A model generated the notes under the pieces. That model was not told where the DNA came from. It was given only the letters and a program-made list of their open reading frames with translations, and ran no database searches. This document shows, piece after piece, positions 17,526 to 28,000 of a DNA stretch of 64,000 bases. This DNA is from Geomonas edaphica (GTDB taxonomy: Bacteria; Desulfobacterota; Desulfuromonadia; Geobacterales; Geobacteraceae), in the NCBI RefSeq assembly GCF_004917075.1, contig NZ_SSYB01000001.1, positions 186,001-250,000 of the forward strand, read 5' to 3'. The position numbers were made by a program, and so were the translations under genes. Every line of letters starts with the position of its first letter. Position 1 is the stretch's first letter.

Positions 17526-18038
17526 ATGGCAGAATTTTGCGAAGAGGCATTTGACGTATTGAAGGTCGATAAAAGGGATTACGTTCCGACCACCCTCGAT
17601 GACGAGGTGCGGGTCGACAAACTGGTCAGCGACCTGCTGCACCGTTTTTACGAGGAGATACAGCAGACGGGCATGTCGCCGGAACAGGCGACGGCATTGG
17701 CCGGTGCCGCCGATTACTTCACCCGCGATTTTGTCGTCTCCATCAAGCAGCGCAGCATCTTCGACGAGCGTGCGGGGATCGTGCGTCAGTTCGCCGGCAA
17801 CTGGTACATCGTCAACACCATGGAGCCGCTCATCGACGAGATCGAGGGGTACCTTGCCGGGGTCCGCGAGTTCTACCGGTTCCTGTACGGGCACCAGTTG
17901 ATCTCGCTCAAGTTTCTCCACGCCATCGAGGCGGAATGCTCGGAACTCGACTTCTACGCCGGGCGCATTGAGTCGTTCTGGGACATCGTCGGGGACGGGT
18001 ATCTCACCTGGGAGAAGGAGTGCACGCTTAAGGACTAG
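17526..18038 (+). CDS. Conserved-looking hypothetical protein, mostly helical
   Basis: 170 residues. I start at ATG 17526 (MAEFCEEAFDVLKVDKRDYV) with AGAGGTG just upstream; the in-frame GTG at 17520 adds only two codons. I do not recognise the family. The protein is acidic, soluble and predicted helical, without signal peptide or membrane segment. Notable stretches are LAGAADYFTRDFVVSIKQRS and GNWYIVNTMEPLIDEIEGYL. Codon use matches the neighbours. The gene is bracketed by GTTCAACGTTC repeats on both sides, so it is probably its own unit rather than part of the ABC operon. Confidence 0.75.
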   Translation: MAEFCEEAFDVLKVDKRDYVPTTLDDEVRVDKLVSDLLHRFYEEIQQTGMSPEQATALAGAADYFTRDFVVSIKQRSIFDERAGIVRQFAGNWYIVNTMEPLIDEIEGYLAGVREFYRFLYGHQLISLKFLHAIEAECSELDFYAGRIESFWDIVGDGYLTWEKECTLKD

Positions 18039-18042
18039 AAGC

Positions 18043-18070
18043 CGTTCAACGTTCTACGTTCTACGTTGAA
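18043..18070. repeat. Second GTTCAACGTTC-type repeat
   Basis: CCGTTCAACGTTC, then TACGTTC, then TACGTTGAA, related to the arms at 17377-17503. It begins 5 nt after the stop of the hypothetical gene. Confidence 0.55.
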
Positions 18071-18089
18071 ACCCCGCTCCAACTTCTAT

Positions 18090-18120
18090 GATCCCCCTCT
18101 CCCTCCGGGAGAGGGGGATC
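18090..18120. repeat. Perfect 14-bp hairpin (GATCCCCCTCTCCC)
   Basis: GATCCCCCTCTCCC (18090-18103) and its exact reverse complement (18107-18120) are separated by TCC. No T-run follows, so it is more likely a REP/MITE-like palindrome than a terminator. It lies about 80 bp upstream of tilS. Confidence 0.65.
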
Positions 18121-18201
18121 ACTTGACTGACGAAACAGATATCCTAACCAGTCGAATTCCTCGTCACTCTCTCTACTCAACACTCAAGGAGTTCGTGCCG
18201 T

Positions 18202-19578
18202 TTGAAAGACCTACTCGCCAAAGTCCGTGCACAGTACCTCTTCACCCCCGGTGAGACCGTGGTGGTCGCGGTCTCGGGCGGCGCCGACTCGGTGGCGCTC
18301 CTCGATATCCTTACGCGACTCGATACTGAACGCCTGAAACTCATTGTCGCTCATCTGAACCACTGCCTGAGAGGCGCGGAATCAGACGGTGACGAACGCT
18401 TCGTCGCTGACCTCGCCGCCCGCTACCATATCCCCTTTCTCTCCATCCGGGTCGATGTCGGCTCTTTCGCCGCTGCGGAAGGGCTTTCCCTTGAAGATGC
18501 CGGACGTCAGGCACGCTACGCTTTTTTCCGCGAGGTCGCACGCCGTCACGGCGCGACGAGCATCGCCTTGGCCCACCACATGGACGACCAGGCCGAGACG
18601 GTGCTGATCCGCCTCTTGCGCGGCTCCGGCGGTGCAGGGCTGAGCGCTATGGCTGCGGTAGGCGACAACATGCTGAAACGCCCGCTCCTGAAGGTGACCC
18701 GCGCCGAGCTTGAGCGTTACTTGACAGAACACGGCCTAAACTGGCGTACCGATTCGACTAACGCGGATACCGCGATCCTGCGCAACAGCATTCGGCACGA
18801 GTTGATCCCACTGCTCAAAAGGTACAACCCCAAGGTAACCGAGCGACTCGCGGCCACCGCGGAGATCCTCGCCTCGGACGAGGAACTCCTCGAGCAGTTG
18901 ACTGACGAGACTTTCTCTCGTTTGGCCCGCTGTGAGGATGAAAACGTCCGCCTGGGGATCGCCTCCCTGCTAGGTGAACGCCGCGGTCTGCGTCTGCGCC
19001 TGTACCGTCACGCGCTGCGCGAACTGCGCGGAGACCTCATGCGCATCGCCCTGACGCACCTCGAGGCGATCGACCGCCTCGTCGCCTCCAGTCGCCCCAA
19101 CGCGAACTTAAACCTCCCGGGCGATCTTCGCGTTGAGCGCAGCTACGACGAACTTCGCTTCACCTCCGTAACTAAGCCCATCGAGCAGAGCTGGGAGATG
19201 ACTATTTCCGGAGAGGGGAGCTACCCCTTGCCGAACGGCATGACGCTCAGCGTGCAGCGGTTGCCGCGCCCTGCCGACCTCGTGACCGGTTCTGAGAAGA
19301 TCGCCTACGTGTCGGCGGAAGCCGCACCTTTTCCATGGCTTGTGCGCCCTTTTGCAGCCGGTGACCGCTTCACCCCGCTGGGGCTGAACGGCTCACAGAA
19401 GGTGAAGGAGCTCTTCATCAACAAGAAACTCCCGCCGCACGAGCGCAGCAGAGTGCCGCTTGTTTTCAGCGAAGGGGATGTCATCTGGGTAGCCGGTGTG
19501 AGACTTGCCGAGAAAGGACGGGTAAAACCCGCAGCTGACGCGGTTTTACGTTTGGAAATTCTTGAAATTACACCTTAA
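18202..19578 (+). CDS. tilS: tRNA(Ile)-lysidine synthetase
   Basis: 458 residues. TilS attaches lysine to C34 of the tRNA-Ile CAU anticodon, converting it to read AUA; this is essential in most bacteria. The PP-loop ATP site VVVAVSGGADSVALLDIL begins near residue 17. LNHCLRGAESDGDERFV, ALAHHMDDQAETVLIRLLRG and the NSIRHELIPLLKRYNP segment are diagnostic. The C-terminal TilS domain (FAAGDRFTPLGLNGSQKVKE then LPPHERSRVPLV) is complete. The start is TTG 18202 with AAGGAG some 10 nt upstream; no in-frame ATG precedes the PP-loop. Confidence 0.95.
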   Translation: MKDLLAKVRAQYLFTPGETVVVAVSGGADSVALLDILTRLDTERLKLIVAHLNHCLRGAESDGDERFVADLAARYHIPFLSIRVDVGSFAAAEGLSLEDAGRQARYAFFREVARRHGATSIALAHHMDDQAETVLIRLLRGSGGAGLSAMAAVGDNMLKRPLLKVTRAELERYLTEHGLNWRTDSTNADTAILRNSIRHELIPLLKRYNPKVTERLAATAEILASDEELLEQLTDETFSRLARCEDENVRLGIASLLGERRGLRLRLYRHALRELRGDLMRIALTHLEAIDRLVASSRPNANLNLPGDLRVERSYDELRFTSVTKPIEQSWEMTISGEGSYPLPNGMTLSVQRLPRPADLVTGSEKIAYVSAEAAPFPWLVRPFAAGDRFTPLGLNGSQKVKELFINKKLPPHERSRVPLVFSEGDVIWVAGVRLAEKGRVKPAADAVLRLEILEITP

Positions 19579-19756
19579 AGCTCTTGTCAACCTGCACCCT
19601 TTATGGTAATCCTTTTTACTCATTTGAATGCTTTTTCTTTCTTTCTCATAAATGCTAGGCATAAGACGAACTTCAACCTCGCGGCCCGTGCTATGTATCA
19701 ACGACAAACACTGATAGTACACGGAGTTGCGGCACACCGATTAATCGGGAGGAAAC

Positions 19757-21595
<1,839 letters not shown>

Positions 21596-21597
21596 CG

Positions 21598-22431
21598 ATG
21601 CAGGTTCAGAAGTGGGAACTTTCCCGACGCACCCTGTCCCTGGAGCGTCCGCAGATCATGGGCATCCTGAACATGACTCCGGACTCCTTCTCGGACGGGG
21701 GGCGCTTCTTCTCCGTTGAGAGGGCGGTGGAACGGGCCCGCGAGATGGAGCGTGAGGGGGCCGACATCATCGATATCGGCGGCGAAAGCACCCGGCCCGA
21801 TGCCCCTGCGGTAAGCCTGCAGGAGGAACTGGACCGGGTGCTTCCCGTTATAGAGGGGCTCAAAGGCAACATCTCGGTCCCCATCTCCATCGATACTTAT
21901 AAGGCGGGGGTTGCGAAGGCAGCCTGCGCCGCCGGGGCCGAGATCGTCAACGACGTCACCGGCCTCATGTTCGATCCTGAGATGGCCGCCGTTGTGGCCG
22001 AATCCGACGCGGGAGTGGTGGTCATGCACACCCGCGGCATGCCCGACACCATGCAGAAGGACACGAACTACGACGACCTGATCACCGACGTGAAGGACTA
22101 CCTGACAGGCTCCATCGAACTCGCCCGACGTGCCGGTGTCCCTGCGGGGCGCATCGTCGTCGATCCGGGGCTCGGCTTCGGTAAGAGCGTCCAGGGGAAC
22201 CTGGAGCTTATCAAACGGCTTGAGGAATTCAGGCCGCTTGGCTGTCCGATCCTGGTAGGGCCTTCCCGGAAGTCGTTCATCGGGGCGGTCACCGGAAGGG
22301 ACGGAGGAGAGAGGATATTCGGCACGGCAGCCGCGGTCGTCATGTCGATCGTGCACGGAGCCGCCATCATACGGGTTCATGACGTGGCAGCCATGAGGGA
22401 TGTCGCCGTCATGACGCGGGCGCTCATGTAA
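21598..22431 (+). CDS. folP: Dihydropteroate synthase
   Basis: 277 residues starting 2 nt after the ftsH stop, so co-transcribed. The enzyme joins p-aminobenzoate to dihydropterin pyrophosphate in folate synthesis. Both DHPS signatures are present: MGILNMTPDSFSDGGRFF and DIIDIGGESTRPDA. IVVDPGLGFGKSVQGNLELI, GPSRKSFIGAVTGRD and the C-terminal IIRVHDVAAMRDVAVM complete the TIM-barrel active site. Length is normal. Confidence 0.97.
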   Translation: MQVQKWELSRRTLSLERPQIMGILNMTPDSFSDGGRFFSVERAVERAREMEREGADIIDIGGESTRPDAPAVSLQEELDRVLPVIEGLKGNISVPISIDTYKAGVAKAACAAGAEIVNDVTGLMFDPEMAAVVAESDAGVVVMHTRGMPDTMQKDTNYDDLITDVKDYLTGSIELARRAGVPAGRIVVDPGLGFGKSVQGNLELIKRLEEFRPLGCPILVGPSRKSFIGAVTGRDGGERIFGTAAAVVMSIVHGAAIIRVHDVAAMRDVAVMTRALM

Positions 22432-22477
22432 CCCGCAGGCCCGACAAACCGGAAGCGCTGCTTCCCGACCGGTGCGG

Positions 22478-23236
22478 ATGAATTCATTCCTGCAAAACAT
22501 AGGCATACTGCGGGACCTCCTGGACCTGTCGCTCGCGATACTGATCATCTCCAGGCTGGCGCGGCTCCTGAAGGGAGTGCTCGCGCTGCGCATCCTCGCC
22601 ATCCTTTCGGCACTCGTGGCCCTTCATCTCCTGGCGCGCTTTTTCTCCCTGCAGACCGTCCGGCTCATCATCGACCTGATCCTGGCCTCCTCCGTGGTCG
22701 GTCTCGCGGTCATCTTCCAGACCGACATCCGCAGGGCCTTCGCCACGCTGACCAGAAGCCGCACCGAGAAGGACGTCGAGATGTCCGACGTCATTGACGA
22801 GCTCGTCTTCGCCGTCGCGGGGCTTGCGCAGAAGAAGATCGGCGCGCTCATCGTCATCGAGCGCGCCATCTCGGTGGACAGCTACCTAGCCGTCGGCACC
22901 GACATCGACGCCAAGGTGACGAGCGAGCTGATCTCCTCGATCTTCCTGCCGTATTCGCCTATTCACGACGGCGCCGTGATCATCCAGCACGGCAAGCTGA
23001 CCAAGGCGGGGTGCTTCCTGCCGCTCACCCAGAACCTTGAGGTGAACAAAGCCCTCGGCACCAGGCACCGCGCTGCCATCGGCCTCTCCGAACTGGTCGA
23101 TGCCCTGGTTGTCGTGGTATCCGAGGAGACCGGGACTGCCTCGGTGGTTGTGGGGGGGAAGAAGACCGACGTGGTGGACATGCCGTCCCTGGGCAAGACG
23201 CTTAGAAGGCTCGTCGAACCGAGGTGGCTCAAATGA
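22478..23236 (+). CDS. cdaA: Diadenylate cyclase (c-di-AMP synthase) CdaA
   Basis: 252 residues from ATG 22478; a GTG at 22472 is also in frame and neither has an obvious ribosome site. Three membrane helices occupy roughly residues 10-85, followed by the DisA_N catalytic domain with both nucleotide motifs: SPIHDGAVIIQHG (DGA) and GTRHRAAIGLSE (RHR). It condenses two ATP to c-di-AMP at the membrane. The next genes, cdaR and glmM, are its known regulators in Firmicutes, and the same order here argues for a conserved complex. Confidence 0.95.
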   Translation: MNSFLQNIGILRDLLDLSLAILIISRLARLLKGVLALRILAILSALVALHLLARFFSLQTVRLIIDLILASSVVGLAVIFQTDIRRAFATLTRSRTEKDVEMSDVIDELVFAVAGLAQKKIGALIVIERAISVDSYLAVGTDIDAKVTSELISSIFLPYSPIHDGAVIIQHGKLTKAGCFLPLTQNLEVNKALGTRHRAAIGLSELVDALVVVVSEETGTASVVVGGKKTDVVDMPSLGKTLRRLVEPRWLK

Positions 23237-23628
23237 CGACCATGCACGCAAGAGGGCATGAATGGCTGAAGGGGGTCAAGGCGCTTTCCGTGCTGCTGGC
23301 CGTCCTGATCTGGCTCAGCGTGATCGTCGAGCGACCCGGGGAGATGGTGCTCACCGTTCCCGTCGGCCTTGATCGCATGCCGCCGGGGCTGCAGCTTGAC
23401 GGGGTAGCACCGGCCGAGGCAGAGGTCGTTGTCTCCGGGCCGCGGATTCTATTGTTCCTGCTGCCGTTTCACCAGACCCGTCTCAGGATCGATCTGACCG
23501 GCGCCAATGCGGGGCAGCAGCAGATCTCGCTGAAGGACGGCCTTTTCGATCTCGATCCGGAGATCAAGGTGGTTCACGTCGCCCCCGCGACGGTAACCAT
23601 CGCGCTTACCAGCAGGGACCAGAAGTAA
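23233..23628 (+). CDS. cdaR: CdaR/YbbR-like regulator of diadenylate cyclase
   Basis: 131 residues from ATG 23233, overlapping the cdaA stop (ATGA). One N-terminal membrane helix (GVKALSVLLAVLIWLSVIVE) is followed by a single extracytoplasmic YbbR-like domain (VPVGLDRMPPGLQLDG through VTIALTSR). Firmicute CdaR has up to four YbbR units; this is a minimal one-unit form. It probably binds CdaA through its membrane helix. Function is inferred from operon position. Confidence 0.85.
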   Translation: MTTMHARGHEWLKGVKALSVLLAVLIWLSVIVERPGEMVLTVPVGLDRMPPGLQLDGVAPAEAEVVVSGPRILLFLLPFHQTRLRIDLTGANAGQQQISLKDGLFDLDPEIKVVHVAPATVTIALTSRDQK

Positions 23629-23666
23629 GGCTGTTTTAGAATGACTATTTTTACGAGGTGAAGAGA

Positions 23667-25031
23667 ATGAAGAAACTTTTCGGTACCGACGGGGTCCGCG
23701 GTGTGGCCAACGTCTACCCGATGACGGCGGAGATGGCGATGCAGATCGGCCGCGCCGCCGCCTACATATTCAAAAACGGCAAGAAACGCCACCGCATCGT
23801 CATCGGCAAGGACACCCGTCTTTCCGGCTACATGCTCGAGAGCGCGCTCATGGCAGGCATCTGCTCCATGGGCGTCGACGTCCTCTTGGTCGGCCCGCTC
23901 CCGACGCCGGGCATCGCCAACATCACCTCCTCGATGCGTGCCGATGCGGGTGTCGTGATCTCCGCCTCGCACAACCCGTTCGAGGATAACGGCATCAAGT
24001 TCTTCTCGAGCGACGGCTTCAAGCTGCCGGACGAGACCGAGCTGATGATCGAGGACTTGATCTTCTCGAAACGCATCGACTCTTTACGCCCGACCGCGAA
24101 AGAGGTCGGCAAGGCGTACCGCATCGACGACGCCCAGGGGCGCTTCGTCGTCTTCCTGAAGAGCACCTTCCCGAAGGACCTCGACCTCTCCGGGCTGAAG
24201 ATCGTTCTCGACTGCGCCAACGGCGCGGCGTACAAGGTCGCCCCGGCGGTGTTCGAGGAACTGGGCGCCGAGGTGATAACGATCGGTGTTAAGCCCAACG
24301 GCACCAACATCAACGCGGAGTGTGGCTCGTTGCACCCTGAGGTGCTGAGCGAGGCGGTGAAGATGCACGGCGCAGACTTGGGCGTAGCGCTCGACGGCGA
24401 CGCGGACCGCGTCATCTTCGTCGACGAGTACGGCAACGTGGTGGACGGCGACAAAATCATGGCCATCTGCGGGACCGAGATGATCCGCCAGGGAACCCTG
24501 AAGCAAAACACCCTGGTCGCCACCGTGATGAGCAACATGGGTCTCGATATCGCGATGAAACGCGCCGGTGGTGAGGTTATCAAGACCGCCGTCGGTGACC
24601 GCTACGTCGTGGAAGAGATGCTGAAAGGCGGCTACAACCTGGGCGGCGAGCAGTCCGGCCACATGATCTTCCTCGACCACAACACAACCGGTGACGGCAT
24701 CCTCTCCGCACTGCAGGTGCTCGCCATCATGCAGCGCCGCCAGAAGCGCCTCTCCGAGCTCGCCCTCGTCATGCACTCCCTGCCGCAGGTGCTCGTGAAC
24801 GTGCGCCTTTCGCAGAAGACCGACGTGATGCAGGTCCCCGAGATCGCGAACCTCGTGAACGACGTAGAGGGTAGGCTGAAAGGGGAGGGGAGGGTGCTGA
24901 TCCGGTGGTCCGGCACCGAGCCCCTTTTGCGCATCATGCTAGAAGGTGATGACGAGACGAAAATTCGCAACTGGGCCAACGAGATAGCCGAAACCGCGGC
25001 GTCGGCCCTGGGAGGAGATAACCGTGGCTAA
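23667..25031 (+). CDS. glmM: Phosphoglucosamine mutase
   Basis: 454 residues; ATG 23667 is preceded by GAGGTG, preferable to the GTG at 23658. GlmM converts glucosamine-6-P to glucosamine-1-P for UDP-GlcNAc, peptidoglycan and LPS synthesis. The active-site serine loop is [18 protein letters not shown], the metal loop [14 protein letters not shown], the sugar loop [19 protein letters not shown] and the phosphate loop [12 protein letters not shown]. In Firmicutes GlmM inhibits CdaA, so the gene's place after cdaA-cdaR couples cell-wall precursor supply to c-di-AMP. Confidence 0.97.
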   Translation: MKKLFGTDGVRGVANVYPMTAEMAMQIGRAAAYIFKNGKKRHRIVIGKDTRLSGYMLESALMAGICSMGVDVLLVGPLPTPGIANITSSMRADAGVVISASHNPFEDNGIKFFSSDGFKLPDETELMIEDLIFSKRIDSLRPTAKEVGKAYRIDDAQGRFVVFLKSTFPKDLDLSGLKIVLDCANGAAYKVAPAVFEELGAEVITIGVKPNGTNINAECGSLHPEVLSEAVKMHGADLGVALDGDADRVIFVDEYGNVVDGDKIMAICGTEMIRQGTLKQNTLVATVMSNMGLDIAMKRAGGEVIKTAVGDRYVVEEMLKGGYNLGGEQSGHMIFLDHNTTGDGILSALQVLAIMQRRQKRLSELALVMHSLPQVLVNVRLSQKTDVMQVPEIANLVNDVEGRLKGEGRVLIRWSGTEPLLRIMLEGDDETKIRNWANEIAETAASALGGDNRG

Positions 25032-25743
25032 ACTGGGCGTCAACGTCGACCATGTAGCGACTCTGAGGCAGGCAAGGGGCGGGAGTGAGCCCGATCCGAT
25101 CGCGGCCGCGGCCATTGCCGAACTGGCGGGCGCCGACGGCATCACCATCCACCTGCGCGAGGACAGAAGGCACATCCAGGATCGTGATCTCAAGATCATG
25201 CGCCAGACCGTGCAGACCAAGCTGAACCTGGAAATGGCGGCAACCGACGAGATGATCGCCATCGCCCTTGCGGTGAAGCCGGAGTGCTGCACCCTGGTCC
25301 CCGAGAAGCGGGCCGAGCTGACCACCGAAGGGGGGCTCGACGTCCGGATACATCAGGAAGCGTTGAAGGTCGCCATCGAGAAGCTGCAGGCGGGAGGCAT
25401 CATCGTGAGCCTCTTCATCGATCCCGATCCCGATCAGATCAAGGTCGCCAACAAGATCGGCGCCGATTACATCGAGATCCACACCGGTTCCTTCGCCGAT
25501 GCGCCCACCTGGAAAGAAGAGGAGCAGGAGCTGATCAAGATCGAGAACACGGTGAAGCTCGCGCGTAAGCTCGACCTCGGCGTCAACGCCGGGCACGGCC
25601 TAAACTACACAAACGTGAAGAAGGTAGCCGCGATCGGCGGCATCGAGGAATTCAACATCGGGCATTCCATCATGTCGCGCGCCATCCTGGTCGGTCTCGA
25701 CCGCGCCGTACGTGATATGTCCGAACTGGTCCGCTACTCATAA
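25024..25743 (+). CDS. pdxJ: Pyridoxine 5'-phosphate synthase
   Basis: 239 residues, GTG start overlapping glmM by 8 nt with GGAGGAGAT upstream. PdxJ condenses 3-amino-2-oxopropyl phosphate with deoxyxylulose-5-P to pyridoxine-5-P. Diagnostic segments are [54 protein letters not shown] and [13 protein letters not shown]. The acpS gene that often follows pdxJ in related genomes is not here. Confidence 0.97.
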   Translation: MAKLGVNVDHVATLRQARGGSEPDPIAAAAIAELAGADGITIHLREDRRHIQDRDLKIMRQTVQTKLNLEMAATDEMIAIALAVKPECCTLVPEKRAELTTEGGLDVRIHQEALKVAIEKLQAGGIIVSLFIDPDPDQIKVANKIGADYIEIHTGSFADAPTWKEEEQELIKIENTVKLARKLDLGVNAGHGLNYTNVKKVAAIGGIEEFNIGHSIMSRAILVGLDRAVRDMSELVRYS

Positions 25744-25753
25744 GGAGACAAAC

Positions 25754-26035
25754 ATGGCAAGAGCAAAAGCGCGTCACATACTGGTGGAAACCGAGGCCGA
25801 GTGTCTCGCACTCAAGGAAAAGATCGAAGCGGGTGCCGACTTTGCCGAGGTCGCAAGGGCTCACTCCCTTTGCCCGTCCGGCAACCAGGGGGGACTTCTC
25901 GGAGAGTTCGGCCCCGGCCAGATGGTCGAAGAGTTCGACAAGGTGGTCTTCAGCGGCGAAGTGGGCAAGGTGCTCGGCCCGGTGCGTACCCAGTTCGGCT
26001 ACCACCTGATAGAGATCACCAACCGCACCGCGTAA
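25754..26035 (+). CDS. ppiC: Parvulin-type peptidyl-prolyl isomerase
   Basis: 93 residues from ATG 25754 (MARAKARHILVETEAECLAL) with AAGGAG 7 nt upstream. It is a single parvulin domain: RARHILV-like start, FAEVARAHSLCPSGNQGGLLGEF broken here as FAEVARAHSLCPSG and LLGEFGPGQMVEEFD, and VRTQFGYHLIEI at the end. The size equals E. coli PpiC. No signal peptide is present, so it is cytosolic. It follows pdxJ by 10 nt and is probably co-transcribed. Confidence 0.93.
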   Translation: MARAKARHILVETEAECLALKEKIEAGADFAEVARAHSLCPSGNQGGLLGEFGPGQMVEEFDKVVFSGEVGKVLGPVRTQFGYHLIEITNRTA

Positions 26036-26060
26036 GGGCGAACAATGGTTCCAGATGTAG

Positions 26061-26080
26061 GGGCGAATAATCATTCGCCC
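26061..26080. repeat. Small palindrome GGGCGAAT/ATTCGCCC
   Basis: Exact 8-bp arms with a 4-nt AATC loop lie between ppiC and the next gene, preceded by GTAG. Palindromes of this kind are dispersed in many environmental genomes. No T-run follows. Confidence 0.5.
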
Positions 26081-26107
26081 GGATGTCGGTGACACGGAGG
26101 AAATCAG

Positions 26108-26368
26108 ATGGCAGAGAAGCAATCCCTGGGAAGCCTCATCTTCAGCGCTCCCTTCCTGCTTGGCCTGGCCGGGGTCGGCTGTATGATCTACGGAGTTGCC
26201 GAAGGGTTCAAGGTGATGCAGTTCTTTTTCGGGGTCTGCATCGTCCTCGGGAGTTTCGCTCTGCACTTCATTAGGAAGAAGGACTGGGACGCCCATTGGC
26301 AGGAAATGGATCAGATCCGCGAGGCGCACGAAAAGCGGATGGCTGAAGAGGAAGAGAAAAAGAAATAA
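26108..26368 (+). CDS. Small membrane protein of unknown function
   Basis: 86 residues, start MAEKQSLGSLIFSAPFLLGL with GGAGGAAATC upstream. Two hydrophobic helices (about residues 9-31 and 34-54) are followed by a soluble, highly charged tail (RKKDWDAHWQEMDQIREAHE) ending in Glu and Lys runs. I do not recognise a family. It is the last gene of this strand before a strong terminator. Confidence 0.75.
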   Translation: MAEKQSLGSLIFSAPFLLGLAGVGCMIYGVAEGFKVMQFFFGVCIVLGSFALHFIRKKDWDAHWQEMDQIREAHEKRMAEEEEKKK

Positions 26369-26390
26369 CCGGCAGAGCCCGGTTACTAAG

Positions 26391-26420
26391 AAGGGCGGGG
26401 GACATCCCCCGCCCTTTTCT
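26391..26420. terminator. Bidirectional rho-independent terminator
   Basis: AAGGGCGGGGG and CCCCCGCCCTT are exact complements around a short ACAT loop, followed by TTTCT. The sequence sits between the convergent small membrane gene and emrB and can act in both directions. Confidence 0.85.
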
Positions 26421-26424
26421 ATTA

Positions 26425-27981
26425 TTAATGCACCGCTCCCGGCGGCAGGTGTTTCTGGGGTTTCTTCAGAAGCAGCAAGAGCGGGATGATCACCACGAAG
26501 GCGATGCCTACGATGAAGAAGATCCTGTTGTAGGAGAGCATGTAGGCCTGCCGCGAGATCTTGCCGTAGATGATGGCAAGCGCGCCCTGCTCGGCGGCGA
26601 CTGGTCCCAGACCGCGCCCCATCATGGCCTGTTTGAGTACCGCGATCTGGGACTGTGCGAGCGGGTTGTACGGGGTCACATGGGCCACCAGGCTGGTCTG
26701 GTAGAACTGGCCGTAACGCGCGAGGAGCGTGGCTGCGATGGCGATCCCGACGCTGCCGCCGATGTTGCGCAACAGGCTGAAGATGCCGGTCGCGTTTCCC
26801 ATCTCCTCCTTCGTTATGGAGGCGAGGGTGACCGTGGTCAGCGGAACGAAGATCATGGCAAGCCCCACGCCCAGCACGACGCGCGGCCATACGAAATCGC
26901 GGTAGGCGGCCTCCAGCGTGAAACCCTGCATCATGTGCATCGAGTAGGCGGCGATGATGAGGCCGACAAAGACGACCTTCCTGCCGTCGTAGCGCTGGAT
27001 GATCGCGCCGACGAAGGGCATGCAGATGAGCGTCGCGACACCCCCCGGGGCGAGCACCATGCCAGCCATGGTCGCGTTGTACCCCATGAGGGTCTGCAGG
27101 AACATCGGTATGAGCATGATCGAGCTGTAAAGGCAGAAACCCACCGCGAACATGATCAGGTTCCCCGCCGAGAAGGAGACGTTTTTGAACAGGCGCAGAT
27201 TGACGACCGGGTGCGGGTGATTGAGCTCCACGTAGATCAGCGCGCTGAGCGCAACGGCGGTGACGACCGAACAAGCGACGATGAAGCCGGAGTTAAACCA
27301 GTCGTCCTGTTGTCCCTTGTCGAGTACGATCTGCAGGGCGCCGAGTCCCACCGTCAGGAGCATCAATCCCCAGTAGTCGATCGATGTTCGGGCCCGCTTG
27401 ATGTAGCTCGGGTCGTAGATGAAGAAGGTCGCCATGACCACGGCCACTATGCCGATCGGGATGTTGATGTAGAAGATCCAGCGCCAGTTCAGGTTGTCGG
27501 TGATCCATCCCCCGAGGGCCGGGCCGATGATCGGGCCGAACATGGCCCCGACGCCGAAGATGGCCATCGCCATACCCTGCTGGTACGGCGGGAAGGTCTC
27601 CATCATGATCGCCTGGCTCATCGGTATGAGCGCCCCCCCGGCCGCCCCCTGCAGCACCCGGAAGAAGATGAGGAGACCTAGGTTGGGTGCCGCGCCGCAC
27701 ATGAGCGAGGCGAGGGTGAAGAGGGTGATGCAGGTGATGAGGAAGCGCTTGCGGCCGAAGATCCCCGCGAGCCAGCCGGTCATGGGGAGGACGACGGCGT
27801 TACTCACGAGATACGAGGTGAGCACCCAGGTGACCTCGTCGGTACCTGCGTTAAGGCTCCCCTGCATGTGCGGCAGCGCCACGTTGGCGACCGAGGTGTC
27901 GACGATCTCCATGATCGCCGGCAGCATCACCGTTATCGTGATCAGCCACTTGTTGATGTTCTTTTCTTCAGCGCTGTTCAT
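26425..27981 (-). CDS. emrB: DHA2-family MFS drug exporter (EmrB-like)
   Basis: 518 residues with 14 predicted membrane helices. The start region MEIVDTSVANVALPHMQGSL and WVLTSYLVSNAVVLPMTGWL are typical of EmrB/QacA proteins, as are GAAGGALIPMSQAIMMETFP and the motif-C-like GPIIGPALGGWIT. It exports hydrophobic compounds with proton antiport and forms a tripartite pump with the adaptor and outer-membrane channel encoded upstream in the same operon. Substrates are unknown. Confidence 0.95.
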   Translation of the reverse strand: MNSAEEKNINKWLITITVMLPAIMEIVDTSVANVALPHMQGSLNAGTDEVTWVLTSYLVSNAVVLPMTGWLAGIFGRKRFLITCITLFTLASLMCGAAPNLGLLIFFRVLQGAAGGALIPMSQAIMMETFPPYQQGMAMAIFGVGAMFGPIIGPALGGWITDNLNWRWIFYINIPIGIVAVVMATFFIYDPSYIKRARTSIDYWGLMLLTVGLGALQIVLDKGQQDDWFNSGFIVACSVVTAVALSALIYVELNHPHPVVNLRLFKNVSFSAGNLIMFAVGFCLYSSIMLIPMFLQTLMGYNATMAGMVLAPGGVATLICMPFVGAIIQRYDGRKVVFVGLIIAAYSMHMMQGFTLEAAYRDFVWPRVVLGVGLAMIFVPLTTVTLASITKEEMGNATGIFSLLRNIGGSVGIAIAATLLARYGQFYQTSLVAHVTPYNPLAQSQIAVLKQAMMGRGLGPVAAEQGALAIIYGKISRQAYMLSYNRIFFIVGIAFVVIIPLLLLLKKPQKHLPPGAVH

Positions 27982-28000
27982 GGTACCGCCAAAAGGAGTG

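Noticed and set aside
19579..19756. Promoter for ftsH (TTGTCA followed by A/T-rich sequence)
   Set aside because: No -10 with acceptable spacing was found; the tilS-ftsH gap holds nothing else I can support.
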